Shown: one piece after another, positions 40,990 through 50,538 of the stretch
Numbering within the stretch: position 1 is the first letter of the stretch
Layout: every line of letters starts with the position of its first letter
From: Vibrio vulnificus NBRC 15645 = ATCC 27562
GTDB taxonomy: Bacteria > Pseudomonadota > Gammaproteobacteria > Enterobacterales > Vibrionaceae
DNA length: 64,000 nucleotides
Assembly (NCBI RefSeq): GCF_002224265.1
Contig: NZ_CP012881.1
Location: 1,488,001 to 1,552,000 of the forward strand
Direction: 5' to 3'
Position numbers and translations under genes: made by a program
Notes under the pieces: generated by a model
What the model was told of the DNA's origin: nothing
What the model saw: only the letters and a program-made list of their open reading frames with translations
The model's database searches: none

Positions 40990-42270
40990 TTATGCTTGCT
41001 TAACCAGCACTGCATAATAGAAGCCATCCATATCTTCTTCCCCTGGAAGAATCTGACGGCCTGGATTCTCGCGTTCAGAGCCAATCAGTTGTGCTTCTGG
41101 TGTTCTTGCGAGGAACGCTTTCACTTGCTCCACGTTTTCCATTGGGGTGATAGAACAAGTAGCGTAAACCAAGGTACCGCCGGGCTTAAGTTGTGCCCAC
41201 ATGGCATCAAAAATTTCGCTTTGTAGCTCAGCGAGAGCCGCAATGTCTTCTGCTCGGCGTAGCCATTTTATGTCAGGGTGACGACGAATCACCCCAGTGG
41301 CAGAGCAAGGAGCATCGAGCAAAATACGGTCAAATTGTTCACCTTGCCACCATTGTTCAGGATTGCGCGCGTCACCGCAAATCACTTTTGCTTGAAGATT
41401 GAGGCGTTTCAGGTTTTCCGTCACCCTTTTCAAGCGTTGTTCATCGCAGTCCAGTGCCACGACTTCACGAGCAGAGACTCGCTCTAAAATGTGTGCGGTT
41501 TTACCACCAGGTGCGGCGCAGCAATCGAGGATCAGTTCGCCATCTTTAGGTTGTAGATAGTTAAACGACAACTGTGCAGCGGCATCTTGCACCGATACCC
41601 AGCCTTGCTCAAACCCTGGCAAACTGTGTACATCGCAAGGGGCGGCCAATTTTATGGCGTCCATCGCTTCACTGTGCAGGGTGCTATCAATGTTTGCATT
41701 TTTGAGCAGTTGCAGATATTCATTGCGGTCATGGTGGGCGTGATTCACACGCAGCCACATTGGCGCTTTGTTATTGTTGGCTTCAACAATCGTCTGCCAT
41801 TGCTCAGGGTAAGCGTCTTGTAGGATTTTCAGTAGCCAACTTGGGTGAACGTACTTGCCGGCATTGTGGCTGATAGAGAACTCATCTAATGCTTGTTGTT
41901 CACGCTGATAGTTGCGTAAAACCGCATTGATCAAGCCGCGTAAGCGAGGCCCTTTCAGTGCTTGTGCGCCTTCCACTGTCTCACCAACCGCCGCGTGCGC
42001 TGGAATACGCATGTGACCTAATTGGTATAAGCCAACCAAAATGAGATGATGAAAAACACGTTGTTTACCTTTGAGTGGCTTATCCATCAACTTACCGGCA
42101 ATGCTCTCTAAACGAGGCAGGTAGCGTAACGCGCCGTAGCAGATCTCTTGCAGTAAGGCGTGGTCGCGAGGGCGAATGGATTGTTGAGCTTCAGGAAGGG
42201 CGGTCGATAGAGAGTTGCCTCGGTCGACAACTTGATACAAGACGTTGGCAGCCGCAGCGCGAACATTCAT
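40990..42270 (-). CDS. rsmB: 16S rRNA (cytosine967-C5)-methyltransferase RsmB
   Basis: This 426-residue SAM-dependent enzyme methylates C967 of 16S rRNA. An N-terminal NusB-like RNA-binding domain (about residues 1-140) is followed by the catalytic domain with motif [15 protein letters not shown], the DAPCSATG motif with the nucleophile-releasing cysteine, and [14 protein letters not shown] with the catalytic cysteine. It lies downstream of fmt on the same strand, with a hairpin in the 83-bp gap. Also known as sun or fmu. Confidence 0.96.
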   Translation of the reverse strand: MNVRAAAANVLYQVVDRGNSLSTALPEAQQSIRPRDHALLQEICYGALRYLPRLESIAGKLMDKPLKGKQRVFHHLILVGLYQLGHMRIPAHAAVGETVEGAQALKGPRLRGLINAVLRNYQREQQALDEFSISHNAGKYVHPSWLLKILQDAYPEQWQTIVEANNNKAPMWLRVNHAHHDRNEYLQLLKNANIDSTLHSEAMDAIKLAAPCDVHSLPGFEQGWVSVQDAAAQLSFNYLQPKDGELILDCCAAPGGKTAHILERVSAREVVALDCDEQRLKRVTENLKRLNLQAKVICGDARNPEQWWQGEQFDRILLDAPCSATGVIRRHPDIKWLRRAEDIAALAELQSEIFDAMWAQLKPGGTLVYATCSITPMENVEQVKAFLARTPEAQLIGSERENPGRQILPGEEDMDGFYYAVLVKQA

Positions 42271-42287
42271 GATGAGTACCTTAAAGT

Positions 42288-42312
42288 TAAAGAGGGCGTC
42301 TCTGCCCTCGTA
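42288..42312 (-). terminator. Hairpin between fmt and rsmB
   Basis: GAGGGC (42292-42297) and GCCCTC (42304-42309) enclose a six-base loop, and TTTAACTTT follows on the minus strand. The T tract is interrupted, so it may be a partial terminator that lowers rsmB expression relative to def-fmt. Confidence 0.45.
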
Positions 42313-42353
42313 AAGTTCTTAAACTGGACAAAAATGCCCGATTGCTTGGCAGG

Positions 42354-43301
42354 TTAACTCAGTACACTGCCAACTTCAAACCAAGCGGCGCGAGCGTTGA
42401 GAACATCTTGTACAGGCATCGCTTTTTTGCCTGGAATTTGGATGTGTTCCAACACTAGGCTGCCATGGCCAGTGGCGACATAAATGCCACTTTTATCCGC
42501 TTTTAGGATGGTCCCCGCAGGGGCGTCATGACTGCTCGCTTCGACGCGGCTTTGCCACACCTTAATGCTGTTTTCCGCTACTTCGAAGTGGCTCATTGGC
42601 CACGGATTGAAAGCACGGACACAACGTTCGATGTGCTCTGCATCGTCTTGCCAATTGATGCGAGCTTCTTCTTTACTCAGTTTCTTGGCGTAATTTGCTC
42701 GCTCGTCATCTTGTTTAATCGCGATGGCTGTACCTGCGGCGATATCGGCTAAACACTCAACTAACGCAACAGGGCCAAGTTGAGCCAATTTATCGTACAT
42801 GGTGGCGCTGGTATCGCTTGCGTCGATCGGGAGCGTGGCAATTTTCAGCATGTCACCGGTATCTAGGCCGATGTCCATTTGCATGATGGTCACGCCCGTT
42901 TCAGCATCACCCGCCCAAATTGAGCGCTGAATTGGCGCAGCACCGCGCCAGCGAGGCAGAATCGAACCGTGCACGTTGATACAACCCAACTTCGGTGTAT
43001 CTAACACCGCTTGTGGCAATAACAGGCCATAAGCGACCACGACCATGATGTCAGCATTGAGATCCGCGAGGGCTTGTTTGGCTTCGTCAGACTTAAAGTT
43101 TTCTGGTTGATAAACCGGGATGTTGTGTTCCAAAGCAATGGTTTTGACAGCGCTTGCAGTGAGTTTTTTCCCGCGACCGGCTGGGCGATCAGGTTGGGTG
43201 TAAACCGCAATGACTTCATGCTCCGAAGACAACAACGCCGCCAAATGCTGGGCGGCGAAGTCCGGAGTACCTGCAAATACAATACGTAAAGGCTTGCTCA
43301 A
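42354..43301 (-). CDS. fmt: Methionyl-tRNA formyltransferase
   Basis: This 315-residue enzyme formylates initiator Met-tRNA using 10-formyltetrahydrofolate. [15 protein letters not shown] at the start and the active-site segment [21 protein letters not shown] (catalytic Asn-His) near residue 107 are diagnostic. The C-terminal OB-like domain binds tRNA. It is 31 bp after def on the same strand; the enzyme encoded by def removes the formyl group that Fmt adds. Confidence 0.97.
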   Translation of the reverse strand: MSKPLRIVFAGTPDFAAQHLAALLSSEHEVIAVYTQPDRPAGRGKKLTASAVKTIALEHNIPVYQPENFKSDEAKQALADLNADIMVVVAYGLLLPQAVLDTPKLGCINVHGSILPRWRGAAPIQRSIWAGDAETGVTIMQMDIGLDTGDMLKIATLPIDASDTSATMYDKLAQLGPVALVECLADIAAGTAIAIKQDDERANYAKKLSKEEARINWQDDAEHIERCVRAFNPWPMSHFEVAENSIKVWQSRVEASSHDAPAGTILKADKSGIYVATGHGSLVLEHIQIPGKKAMPVQDVLNARAAWFEVGSVLS

Positions 43302-43332
43302 GGTACCTTCCTTCTTATGGTATCAGCGCGAT

Positions 43333-43845
43333 TTAGCGCTGTTTCTCGTTAAAACGTTTGATTTTGGCTAGCTTGTCTTGGATACGCTTGCGCTTGAGTG
43401 GTGATAGGTAATCGACAAACAGCTTACCTTGCAGGTGATCCAACTCGTGTTGAATACAGATAGCCAGTAAATCATCGGCTTCGAGGGTGAACTCGTTTCC
43501 ATCACGATCTAACGCTTTAACCGTGACTTCAGCGGCGCGTGGCACTAGTGCGCGGGCACCTGGGACCGATAGACAGCCCTCTTCAATGCCATCTTCGCCA
43601 CGCTTTTCTAAAATTTCAGGATTGATTAACACCATCGGCTCGTTACGGCTCTCAGAAATATCAATCACAACGATGCGTTGATGAATATCGACTTGCGTGG
43701 CGGCAAGGCCAATACCTTCTTCGTCATACATGGTTTCAATCATGTCATCGACGATTTTTTGGATTTCTGGTGTCACCTTTTCAACCGGTTTGGCTACTGT
43801 ACGAAGACGATCATCCGGGAATGTTAATACTTGTAATACAGACAT
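43333..43845 (-). CDS. def: Peptide deformylase
   Basis: This 170-residue metalloenzyme removes the N-formyl group from nascent proteins. The three catalytic motifs are present: GIGLAATQ at residues 44-51, EEGCLSVP at 88-95 with ligand Cys91, and HELDH at 133-137 with the other two metal ligands and the catalytic Glu. The ATG at 43845 gives the family N-terminus [14 protein letters not shown]; a frame extending to 43941 has no support. It is divergent from the LysM gene. Confidence 0.98.
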   Translation of the reverse strand: MSVLQVLTFPDDRLRTVAKPVEKVTPEIQKIVDDMIETMYDEEGIGLAATQVDIHQRIVVIDISESRNEPMVLINPEILEKRGEDGIEEGCLSVPGARALVPRAAEVTVKALDRDGNEFTLEADDLLAICIQHELDHLQGKLFVDYLSPLKRKRIQDKLAKIKRFNEKQR

Positions 43846-43983
43846 ATGCACTCGAAATGTTGAACTGTGCCGAAACAGCACAAACCTTGTTGGCTCAATT
43901 CTAGACATTTTATAGCCTAAATGACAGCATCCTAGCAGCAATTTCCCATTTGTCGCTTCGCTAATCCATCTAGGAGTTAAGGC

Positions 43984-45081
43984 ATGAACTCAGTGCTGCA
44001 AGCCGCTTCACGCGTGTTATTACCCTTGTTGTTTAGTGTGAGTGTGGCAGCCCAAGAGTCGCCAGCTCCACTGAATATTAAGCCCGATGCGCCACAAACT
44101 TATGTGGTGGTAAAGGGGGATACTCTTTGGGATATCTCTGCGCTCTATTTGGATAGCCCTTGGCTATGGCCGCGTTTATGGCAAATCAACCCAGATATTG
44201 ACAACCCTCACTTAATCTACCCTGGCGATAAGCTCTCTTTAGTGTGGAAAAATGGTCAGCCGATGTTGAGTTTAAAACCGGTGGTGACATTGAGCCCGAA
44301 AGCTCGAATCACGGAGAAAAAAGCGGTTCCAACAGTGGATGAAGGGTTAGTGATGCCTTATCTGCAATCAGACCGACTGCTGAGTAAAGAGAAGCTCAGC
44401 AGTGTCGCGCGCGTGATGGGAACCAGTGATGGACGAAAATACCTTGCTAAAGATGAGCGTATTTTCATCAGTGGCCAACAAACGGAAACCCATTGGGCGA
44501 TTTATCGGCAAGTGCAAGAATTTGAACGAGCCGATCCCGATGCCAACATGATCGCGCTACGTGTGGTTGCGCAAGGTGAGCTTAAAGAATCGGCACAAGA
44601 TTATTCCGGCATTGAAGTGACCAGTCAGCGACAAGAAGTATTGATCAACGACATTGCATTGCCTCAATCTGAAAACCTCGTCGAAGAACTGTCTACGACC
44701 TTTTATCCTGCGCCAGCCCCTCAAGATGTTGATGCCAAGATATTGGGCAGTATTGATGGCATCGATTATAGCGCACCAAGCCAAGTGGTGATTTTGGACA
44801 AGGGGAAAGTAGACAATTTACGTCAAGGGCATATTTTCGAACTCTATAAAGCCTCAAACAACGTTTATCGCAGCAGTGATAGCCAATTCAGCTACGAAAA
44901 AAGTGGTTCTTCGGATGAGATCTCCCTGCCGAAAAGCCGCATTGGTGAGTTGATGATCATTCGTCCTTACGAATATTTCAGCTTGGCGTTGATCACCCGC
45001 AGCACTCAACCGATCAGCCGTGACATTTTGGTCGTGGCGCCAGTGCAAGTTGACGAATCAGCCACGGCGCAAACGCCCTGA
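43984..45081 (+). CDS. LysM domain-containing exported protein
   Basis: This 365-residue protein has an N-terminal signal peptide (cleaved near residue 22, after VAA). A LysM domain follows at about residues 37-85 ([18 protein letters not shown] to [10 protein letters not shown]), a peptidoglycan-binding fold. The remaining 280 residues show no motif I recognise. Its TGA overlaps the dprA ATG by one base, so it is translationally coupled with dprA. The same position is held by a LysM protein in other vibrios, as I recall. The role is probably at the cell wall. Confidence 0.85.
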   Translation: MNSVLQAASRVLLPLLFSVSVAAQESPAPLNIKPDAPQTYVVVKGDTLWDISALYLDSPWLWPRLWQINPDIDNPHLIYPGDKLSLVWKNGQPMLSLKPVVTLSPKARITEKKAVPTVDEGLVMPYLQSDRLLSKEKLSSVARVMGTSDGRKYLAKDERIFISGQQTETHWAIYRQVQEFERADPDANMIALRVVAQGELKESAQDYSGIEVTSQRQEVLINDIALPQSENLVEELSTTFYPAPAPQDVDAKILGSIDGIDYSAPSQVVILDKGKVDNLRQGHIFELYKASNNVYRSSDSQFSYEKSGSSDEISLPKSRIGELMIIRPYEYFSLALITRSTQPISRDILVVAPVQVDESATAQTP

Positions 45082-46184
45082 TGAGTCAGGATGAACTGCA
45101 TGCTTGGTTAGCACTTAGTTTTACGCCCAATATTGGGGTTAAGAAGCTAACCAAGTTACTCAGTATTGATTCTCCGCTCAATATTCTGCGTTATTCCCAC
45201 GAGCAGCTACTGTCGCTGGGACTGTCGTCCCAGCAAATCATCACCTTGCGAAGTAGTGCTCAGCAAGACGCTGAAGCCGCTCTTCAATGGCAGCAGCTTT
45301 CCTCCCAGCATCATATTATTACCCTTCATGATGGCCTATATCCGCCGCTACTTAAGGAAACGGCTTCACCGCCTTGCCAACTGTTTGTACAAGGTGATCC
45401 TCATTGTTTAACCAAGCCACAAGTTGCGCTGGTGGGGAGTCGTCATGCGACCATGGAAGGGTTGCAGCATGCCCGCGATTTTGCGGCTCAATTGGTACAG
45501 CATGGGTTGGTGGTGACCAGTGGTTTGGCGCTTGGGATTGATGGCCATGCCCATGATGGTGCGCTGACAGCGGGCGGTGAAACCGTTGCAGTACTTGGTT
45601 CGGGCTTTCAATACATTTATCCCGCTCGCCATAAAGGTCTTGCCGCGAGAATTTGTCAACAAGGTGCGCTGGTTTCGGAGTTCCGTCCGAGTACCAAAGC
45701 CAAAGCAGAACATTTTCCTCGTCGAAATCGAATCATTAGTGGCTTGTCTCTGGGGGTTTTGGTGGTCGAAGCAGCAGAGAAAAGTGGCTCTTTGATTACT
45801 GCCCGTTATGCCGCTGAGCAAGGCCGAGAAGTCTTTGCTTTGCCCAGTTCTCTTCATATTACCAACGCACGTGGTGGAAACGCGCTGATAAAAAGCGGAG
45901 CTTGTTTGGTCACTGGTGTTGAGGATGTACTGAGTGAAGTGCAAACCTTGCTTGACTGGTCGACAAACCAACAAGCGGATTTATTTTCTTCCTCTAATAC
46001 TGAAGAACAATTGCCATTTCCTCAGCTGTTAGCTAACGTAGGTAGTGAGGCTACACCAGTTGATATTCTAGCAAACAGGACCAATATACCTGTGCAAGAA
46101 GTCATGATGCAGCTCTTAGAGCTTGAGCTTTCAGGGCATGTTGTTGCAGTTAACGGTGGCTATATTCGAAGGGGGAGGGGCTAG
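45081..46184 (+). CDS. dprA: DNA-processing protein DprA
   Basis: This 367-residue Rossmann-fold protein binds incoming single-stranded DNA and loads RecA during natural transformation. The core is seen in [47 protein letters not shown] and [14 protein letters not shown]-terminal winged-helix-like domain ([26 protein letters not shown]) is present. Also called smf. It starts on the stop codon of the LysM gene and is followed by smg after 2 bp. Confidence 0.96.
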   Translation: MSQDELHAWLALSFTPNIGVKKLTKLLSIDSPLNILRYSHEQLLSLGLSSQQIITLRSSAQQDAEAALQWQQLSSQHHIITLHDGLYPPLLKETASPPCQLFVQGDPHCLTKPQVALVGSRHATMEGLQHARDFAAQLVQHGLVVTSGLALGIDGHAHDGALTAGGETVAVLGSGFQYIYPARHKGLAARICQQGALVSEFRPSTKAKAEHFPRRNRIISGLSLGVLVVEAAEKSGSLITARYAAEQGREVFALPSSLHITNARGGNALIKSGACLVTGVEDVLSEVQTLLDWSTNQQADLFSSSNTEEQLPFPQLLANVGSEATPVDILANRTNIPVQEVMMQLLELELSGHVVAVNGGYIRRGRG

Positions 46185-46186
46185 CT

Positions 46187-46666
46187 ATGATGATGGATAT
46201 ACTGATGTATCTATTTGAAACCTACATCCATAGCGATGCAGATTTACAAGTGGATCAAGATGAGCTTGAAGACGAATTGCTTCGAGCGGGATTTCACCAG
46301 CAAGATATCTACAAAGCCCTTCTTTGGTTAGAAGAGCTGGCAGCATTACAAAAGAGTGATGATCACTCTGCTATTTCGCGTTGCAGTGCGATCTCTTCAA
46401 CACGAGTGTACACACCTAAAGAGATGCAACGATTGGATCTAGAATGTCGCGGCTTTTTGCTGTTTCTAGAACAGATCAATGTGTTAACCACTGAGACTCG
46501 TGAAATGGTCATCGATCGAGTGATGGGGTTGGAAACCAATGAGTTTGAGCTTGAAGATCTCAAGTGGATTATTTTGATGGTGCTATTCAATGTTCCCGGT
46601 AACGAGAACGCCTACACGCTAATGGAAGAGCTGTTATACACCAAAGAGCAAGGCATTCTTCACTAA
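46187..46666 (+). CDS. smg: Smg family protein (DUF494)
   Basis: This protein of about 159 residues is conserved beside dprA in gammaproteobacteria; the function is unknown. [11 protein letters not shown] at the start and [14 protein letters not shown] and [19 protein letters not shown] in the second half match E. coli Smg. Three consecutive ATG-type codons begin the frame (46187, 46190, and 46193 after one more); GGGGGAGGGG ends at 46180, favouring the first. Confidence 0.92.
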   Translation: MMMDILMYLFETYIHSDADLQVDQDELEDELLRAGFHQQDIYKALLWLEELAALQKSDDHSAISRCSAISSTRVYTPKEMQRLDLECRGFLLFLEQINVLTTETREMVIDRVMGLETNEFELEDLKWIILMVLFNVPGNENAYTLMEELLYTKEQGILH

Positions 46667-46689
46667 GTTGTTCCGCGAATACAGTATCT

Positions 46690-47259
46690 ATGAGTAGTAA
46701 AATTGATCGCACTTTGTTTTCCGCTCACGAGCATGCGCTTGAGCATACGCCTTGTCCGCAATGTGGTGGAGGGTTGGTGTTAAAACACGGTAAGCATGGC
46801 GCGTTTTTGGGGTGTAATCAGTACCCACAGTGTGATTACGTCAAGCCCCTTCATCAAAATGATGGCCATATCGTCAAAGAGTTGGGGGTCGCTTGCCCTG
46901 AGTGCGGGAACGAGTTGGTGCTTCGTCAGGGACGTTACGGCATGTTTGTCGGGTGCAGTCATTACCCACATTGCCATCATATTGAACCAATCAACCAGCC
47001 TGAACCAGAGCAGAATCCCAAAGCGTTGTTTGCTTGCCCCGAGTGTGGCAAAGGACACTTAGTTGAGCGTAAAACTCGCTTTGGTAAAACCTTCTATGCC
47101 TGTGATAACTATCCGAAGTGTAAGTTTGCGGTTAACCTGCCACCGGTAAAAGGTTGTTGTGAAGAGTGTGGTTTTACTTTGTTGGTTGAGAAGAAGCTCG
47201 CCAGTGGTGTGAAGTTACAATGCGCAAACCGCAAATGTCAGCATGCTCAATCGCATTGA
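46690..47259 (+). CDS. yrdD: Topoisomerase I-type zinc finger protein YrdD
   Basis: This 189-residue protein is composed of four C4 zinc ribbons like those at the C-terminus of DNA topoisomerase I. The cysteine pairs are CPQCGGGLVLK with CNQYPQCDY, CPECGNELVLR with CSHYPHC, CPECGKGHLVE with CDNYPKC, and CEECGFTLLVE with CANRKC. It has no topoisomerase catalytic domain and probably binds DNA. It matches E. coli YrdD. Its downstream terminator has been split by the IS at 47289. Confidence 0.92.
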   Translation: MSSKIDRTLFSAHEHALEHTPCPQCGGGLVLKHGKHGAFLGCNQYPQCDYVKPLHQNDGHIVKELGVACPECGNELVLRQGRYGMFVGCSHYPHCHHIEPINQPEPEQNPKALFACPECGKGHLVERKTRFGKTFYACDNYPKCKFAVNLPPVKGCCEECGFTLLVEKKLASGVKLQCANRKCQHAQSH

Positions 47260-47277
47260 GTTCACATTGATAAGGGT

Positions 47278-47288
47278 CGCACATGGCG
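47278..47288. repeat. Left target-site duplication cgcacatggcg
   Basis: The 11-bp sequence cgcacatggcg directly abuts the left end of the IS and is repeated exactly at 48719-48729. IS4-family elements usually make duplications of about 10-13 bp. Confidence 0.93.
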
Positions 47289-47297
47289 CAATGTAGT

Positions 47298-48635
47298 TCA
47301 CTTAAGAGGAGCTGCCTTGCGATTAACAGGATATCGGGTCTTTGATATTTTTACCGCCCTAGGCCGATTTGGCTTAGGGCGTTTGTCTATAAAAAGGATG
47401 GATAAGTCTCCGCGCAGACTTTTTAGACGCTTCGGTGTATTACCTGGAGATACCGCTTTGCTCATTACTTTCAGTTGACTAGCGATGAACTGACAAGCGT
47501 ATTTAAAACTGATTTCATTGGCCATTCGACCATGTGCTACGGCCGCTTGACTGGCTTCTCGTCTTACCAAGTTATAACCAAGCAACAGCCCCCATAACTC
47601 TTGATAGACAAGCTCGACCGTCTTACTCCTCAGCACTAACGCGTTGTGCTGCATCGAACTTTTTATGTCTCTGTACCCTAACTCAATTTCCCATCTCTCA
47701 TGGTAAAGCTCGGCTACTGATTCCGCATCGTACTCTTCCCTAGGCAAAGACGTAAACACTGTTTTGTGCTTACCTTGTACTTGATAAGTAACGGCTCTGA
47801 CTTGCCATTTTTCAGGTAGGTTAGGATTTTTCTTGCGAGCCTGTGGAGAGACTTTCATTTCTACCAACATGTCGTCGCTCTCTTCATCGTCCAGAAGTCT
47901 GAATTTCACCCCTTTCTTCGCTGGTAACAACCAATGCCTGTTGGAGCCACTATTTTGGAGAGAAAGAAGTAAGTCTGCGCCATAAAACCCCTTATCTAGT
48001 AAAGTCACTGAGTTATCAGGTAGAGAGTCAATAAAGGGCATTGCAAGCGGTATTTCACCACGACGATAGGGGCTTATAGCTGCGTCTACAATGACATGTG
48101 AGCGAACATTCATCATGGTCACCACCCTAAGTACTGGATGAGGTGTCTGCCTCTCGCTGGATGTATTACCTGACCCAAAATGTTCTCTTAGTTCTGATGT
48201 ATCAGCGGTTCGAAAAAGAGCCCCATCAATAGCGAAGACTTGTAAGCCTTGCCAAGTATCCTCGGGGTAACGCTCTAGACCCCATGTGTGACTGCATTGT
48301 CTAAACAACCATTCTGGAGCAGCTTTACCAAGGCGTTGCCTTGCTTGCGTTAAAGCACTTTTAGCTAGCAGTTCCTCATCGGCTAAGCCCTCGGCACAGA
48401 CATTCATTCGCCGTGCGACTTCTGCAATAGACTCATTGCGGAAAAACGCCATTCCAACAATAAGCCAAAGAACCATATCACTAGGTAAACGACGTCGACG
48501 AATTGTCGCTTTATCGGAAAGTGTTGCCGCTTTAGCAACCCACTCATCAGGAATATGCTCGGAGAAGGTGGTTAGCTGAGCGACATCAACAGGACTCTCT
48601 TCAAGAAAGTCAGCAAAATAGTTTTGGATAGACAT
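47298..48635 (-). CDS. IS4-family transposase
   Basis: This 445-residue DDE transposase has its first catalytic Asp in VFAIDGALFRT, the second in TLLDKGFYGADL, and the Glu in the IS4 YREK signature YHERWEIELGYRDIK. The N-terminal RRRRLPSDMVLWLIVGMAFF resembles E. coli IS4 InsG. No Shine-Dalgarno sequence precedes ATG 48635: it directly follows a hairpin and T run (48636-48669) that probably limit its expression. The frame is intact, so the gene could be active. Confidence 0.95.
   Translation of the reverse strand: MSIQNYFADFLEESPVDVAQLTTFSEHIPDEWVAKAATLSDKATIRRRRLPSDMVLWLIVGMAFFRNESIAEVARRMNVCAEGLADEELLAKSALTQARQRLGKAAPEWLFRQCSHTWGLERYPEDTWQGLQVFAIDGALFRTADTSELREHFGSGNTSSERQTPHPVLRVVTMMNVRSHVIVDAAISPYRRGEIPLAMPFIDSLPDNSVTLLDKGFYGADLLLSLQNSGSNRHWLLPAKKGVKFRLLDDEESDDMLVEMKVSPQARKKNPNLPEKWQVRAVTYQVQGKHKTVFTSLPREEYDAESVAELYHERWEIELGYRDIKSSMQHNALVLRSKTVELVYQELWGLLLGYNLVRREASQAAVAHGRMANEISFKYACQFIASQLKVMSKAVSPGNTPKRLKSLRGDLSILFIDKRPKPNRPRAVKISKTRYPVNRKAAPLK
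47355..47385 (+). terminator. Antisense terminator-like hairpin in the transposase gene
   Basis: CGCCCTA-G-GCC and GGC-T-TAGGGCG enclose loop GATTT and are followed by TTTG on the plus strand. It is inside the 3' end of the transposase gene and oriented to stop transcription entering from yrdD. Confidence 0.45.
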
Positions 48636-48669
48636 AAAAAATCGGAAACCTATAAACAGGTTTCCGATT
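48636..48669 (-). terminator. Hairpin and T run directly before the transposase start
   Basis: The perfect 12-bp arms AATCGGAAACCT (48640-48651) and AGGTTTCCGATT (48658-48669) enclose loop ATAAAC. On the minus strand a T run follows and then the ATG at 48635. The structure looks like an intrinsic terminator and would stop read-through from purK. Confidence 0.8.
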
Positions 48670-48681
48670 GTCTCTCATCAG

Positions 48682-48703
48682 AAGGATCGGTCAACCGATC
48701 CTT
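48682..48703. repeat. Inverted repeat near the right end of the IS
   Basis: The perfect 10-bp arms AAGGATCGGT and ACCGATCCTT are separated by 2 bp, between the terminal repeat and the transposase leader. A similar sequence lies next to the end of E. coli IS4, so it is probably part of the transposase-binding end or promoter region. Confidence 0.7.
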
Positions 48704-48718
48704 ATCTGATCTACATTG

Positions 48719-48729
48719 CGCACATGGCG
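48719..48729. repeat. Right target-site duplication cgcacatggcg
   Basis: Exact copy of 47278-47288, immediately after the right end of the IS. The sequence continues with acccttttgc, the lost second half of the original terminator stem. Confidence 0.93.
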
Positions 48730-48765
48730 ACCCTTTTGCTATCTGTTTAAAAGCCGAAAGGGCGA

Positions 48766-49869
48766 CTACGCTTGCCACTTTTTGGCAAACTCATGTACCG
48801 CTGGAAAGGCTTTCTCATCCAATACATTGGCGAGAGCACAAAGGCGGCGCTGCAGCTCTCCGCTGTAATCACCACACACGTTGATATGGCCCATTTTTCG
48901 GCCTGCGCGTTTCTCTTTGCCATACCAATGAATATGACAACCGTCCATCGCCATCACGCTTGCGGGCAGAGTATCTTCACCAAGGATGTTGATCATTGAG
49001 GTTTCACGAACCAGCTTAGTGCTACCAAGTGGTAAACCACAAACGGTGCGCAAGTGATTTTCAAACTGGCAAGTTTCGGCTCCTTGCTGGGTCCAATGGC
49101 CGGAGTTATGTACTCGAGGTGCAATTTCATTGACTAACAATTGTCCGTCGACATCGAAAAATTCAAGCGCCAACACACCAACGTAATTCAGTGTTTCAGC
49201 GACAGCAGTAAACATGTGTTGTGCTTGCTCTTGCAGCTCTGGTGAGTCAATCGCCGTTGAAAGGCTTAACACGCCATTGACGTGAATGTTTTCTGCCAGT
49301 GGGTAGACTTCGATCTGCCCTTCTTTACCACGAGCGCCAATCAATGAAACTTCACGTTGAAATGGAACAAATTCTTCAGCGACAATCGCTTGATTTGGCG
49401 TAGCCGCGATACAAGCTTCCATCTCTTGCCAAAGGGTTTCAATTTGCGCGGCATCTTTCAAACGCCATTGCCCTTTACCATCATAGCCACCTAATGCGCT
49501 CTTTAGCACCATTGGCATGCCAACGTGCTCAATCGCTTTATTGAAGTCTTCACGCGTTTCAATGACGTAGTAATTGGCATTGCGTACCCCCGCATTGTCG
49601 AGCAAGGCTTTTTCCAAACGACGATCACCACCTGCCTTTATCGCCTCACTGCTTGGAAGAAACTTGCCACTTGCTTGGCAGATCGCCAATACGTCATGAG
49701 GAATGTGTTCAATCGCTTGCTCTAAGCCGTGACCAAGAAGATGCAACGTCAAAGGATGAACGACATCACCCGTTGTCACATCATAGGCAGAAATCTGGAT
49801 ATTCAAAGGCGCACCAGCTAATGACATCATACGTGCTAATTGTCCAGCGCCCAGAACCAATACGTGCAT
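48766..49869 (-). CDS. purK: 5-(carboxyamino)imidazole ribonucleotide synthase
   Basis: This 367-residue ATP-grasp enzyme of purine synthesis carboxylates aminoimidazole ribonucleotide to N5-CAIR. The N-terminus [15 protein letters not shown] is typical, and [16 protein letters not shown] and [20 protein letters not shown] belong to the ATP-grasp fold. [14 protein letters not shown] near residue 255 is the PurK signature. It starts 3 bp after purE in the purEK operon, controlled by a PurR box. Its transcript now runs toward the IS, because the original shared terminator is disrupted. Confidence 0.96.
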   Translation of the reverse strand: MHVLVLGAGQLARMMSLAGAPLNIQISAYDVTTGDVVHPLTLHLLGHGLEQAIEHIPHDVLAICQASGKFLPSSEAIKAGGDRRLEKALLDNAGVRNANYYVIETREDFNKAIEHVGMPMVLKSALGGYDGKGQWRLKDAAQIETLWQEMEACIAATPNQAIVAEEFVPFQREVSLIGARGKEGQIEVYPLAENIHVNGVLSLSTAIDSPELQEQAQHMFTAVAETLNYVGVLALEFFDVDGQLLVNEIAPRVHNSGHWTQQGAETCQFENHLRTVCGLPLGSTKLVRETSMINILGEDTLPASVMAMDGCHIHWYGKEKRAGRKMGHINVCGDYSGELQRRLCALANVLDEKAFPAVHEFAKKWQA

Positions 49870-49872
49870 GAT

Positions 49873-50358
49873 TTAGTCCTCTGCAGGATTCGGGTTAGCA
49901 AGGACGCTTGCTGTTTGTTCTTGGCGGAAGGACTCAACTTTGGCCATGATATTTTCGTCGTGAGTTCCAAGGATTTGCGCAGCGAGAAGACCAGCGTTCG
50001 CTGCACCAGCTTCACCAATTGCCAATGTCCCTACTGCGATGCCTTTTGGCATTTGCACAATAGAGTAGAGAGAGTCGAGCCCTGATAACGCGCGTGATTG
50101 CACGGGTACGCCCAAAACGGGCAAGCTGGTAAATGCCGCCGCCATGCCAGGTAAATGCGCCGCGCCACCTGCACCAGCAATAATCACTTTCAACCCACGC
50201 TCTTTGGCGGTTGAGGCATATTCAGCAAGGAGATGAGGAGTTCGATGTGCTGAAACTACTTTGGTTTCGTATTTCACGCCAAATCTGTCCAGCATTTCTG
50301 CTGCTAGTTTCATGGTTGGCCAATCCGATTTAGAACCCATGATGATACCGACTTTCAT
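49873..50358 (-). CDS. purE: 5-(carboxyamino)imidazole ribonucleotide mutase
   Basis: This 161-residue enzyme converts N5-CAIR to CAIR in purine synthesis. Key segments are [24 protein letters not shown] and [16 protein letters not shown], containing the carboxylate-handling Ser, Asp and His. The ATG at 50358 follows AAGGAG; a frame running five codons further is less likely. It is the first gene of purEK. Confidence 0.97.
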   Translation of the reverse strand: MKVGIIMGSKSDWPTMKLAAEMLDRFGVKYETKVVSAHRTPHLLAEYASTAKERGLKVIIAGAGGAAHLPGMAAAFTSLPVLGVPVQSRALSGLDSLYSIVQMPKGIAVGTLAIGEAGAANAGLLAAQILGTHDENIMAKVESFRQEQTASVLANPNPAED

Positions 50359-50431
50359 CTCAAACTCCTTCAAGCTGCATAATTGGGTGAGCTGATCAAT
50401 TTTGTGCGCATTATACGAGGTTTTTTACCGC

Positions 50432-50447
50432 AAGCAAACGTTTGCGT
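50432..50447 (-). promoter_or_regulatory. PurR operator of purEK
   Basis: AAGCAAACGTTTGCGT matches the 16-bp PurR consensus ACGCAAACGTTTGCGT at 15 positions. It lies about 75 bp upstream of purE, where the purine repressor acts in E. coli. It also lies about 90 bp before divergent tsaC. Confidence 0.88.
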
Positions 50448-50538
50448 TTGGGTGAAAGCTACCACGCGCGTTTTTCGCTGGCATTCGGCGGGTTATTGGC
50501 TTATTTGTAGTAGGTTGAGTGTCTAGAGAGAAGAAGCG

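Larger units (their letters stand above)
47289..48718 (-). mobile_element. IS4-family insertion sequence (1430 bp)
   Basis: This is a complete element. Its ends are imperfect inverted repeats: CAATGTAGTTCACTTAAG at the left and, read inward on the other strand, CAATGTAGATCAGATAAG at the right (15 of 18 match). An 11-bp direct repeat flanks both. One intact transposase fills most of it, close to the size of E. coli IS4. The element sits between the convergent yrdD and purK genes. Intact ends, an intact gene and a perfect duplication suggest a recent insertion. I do not assign a named IS. Confidence 0.95.
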
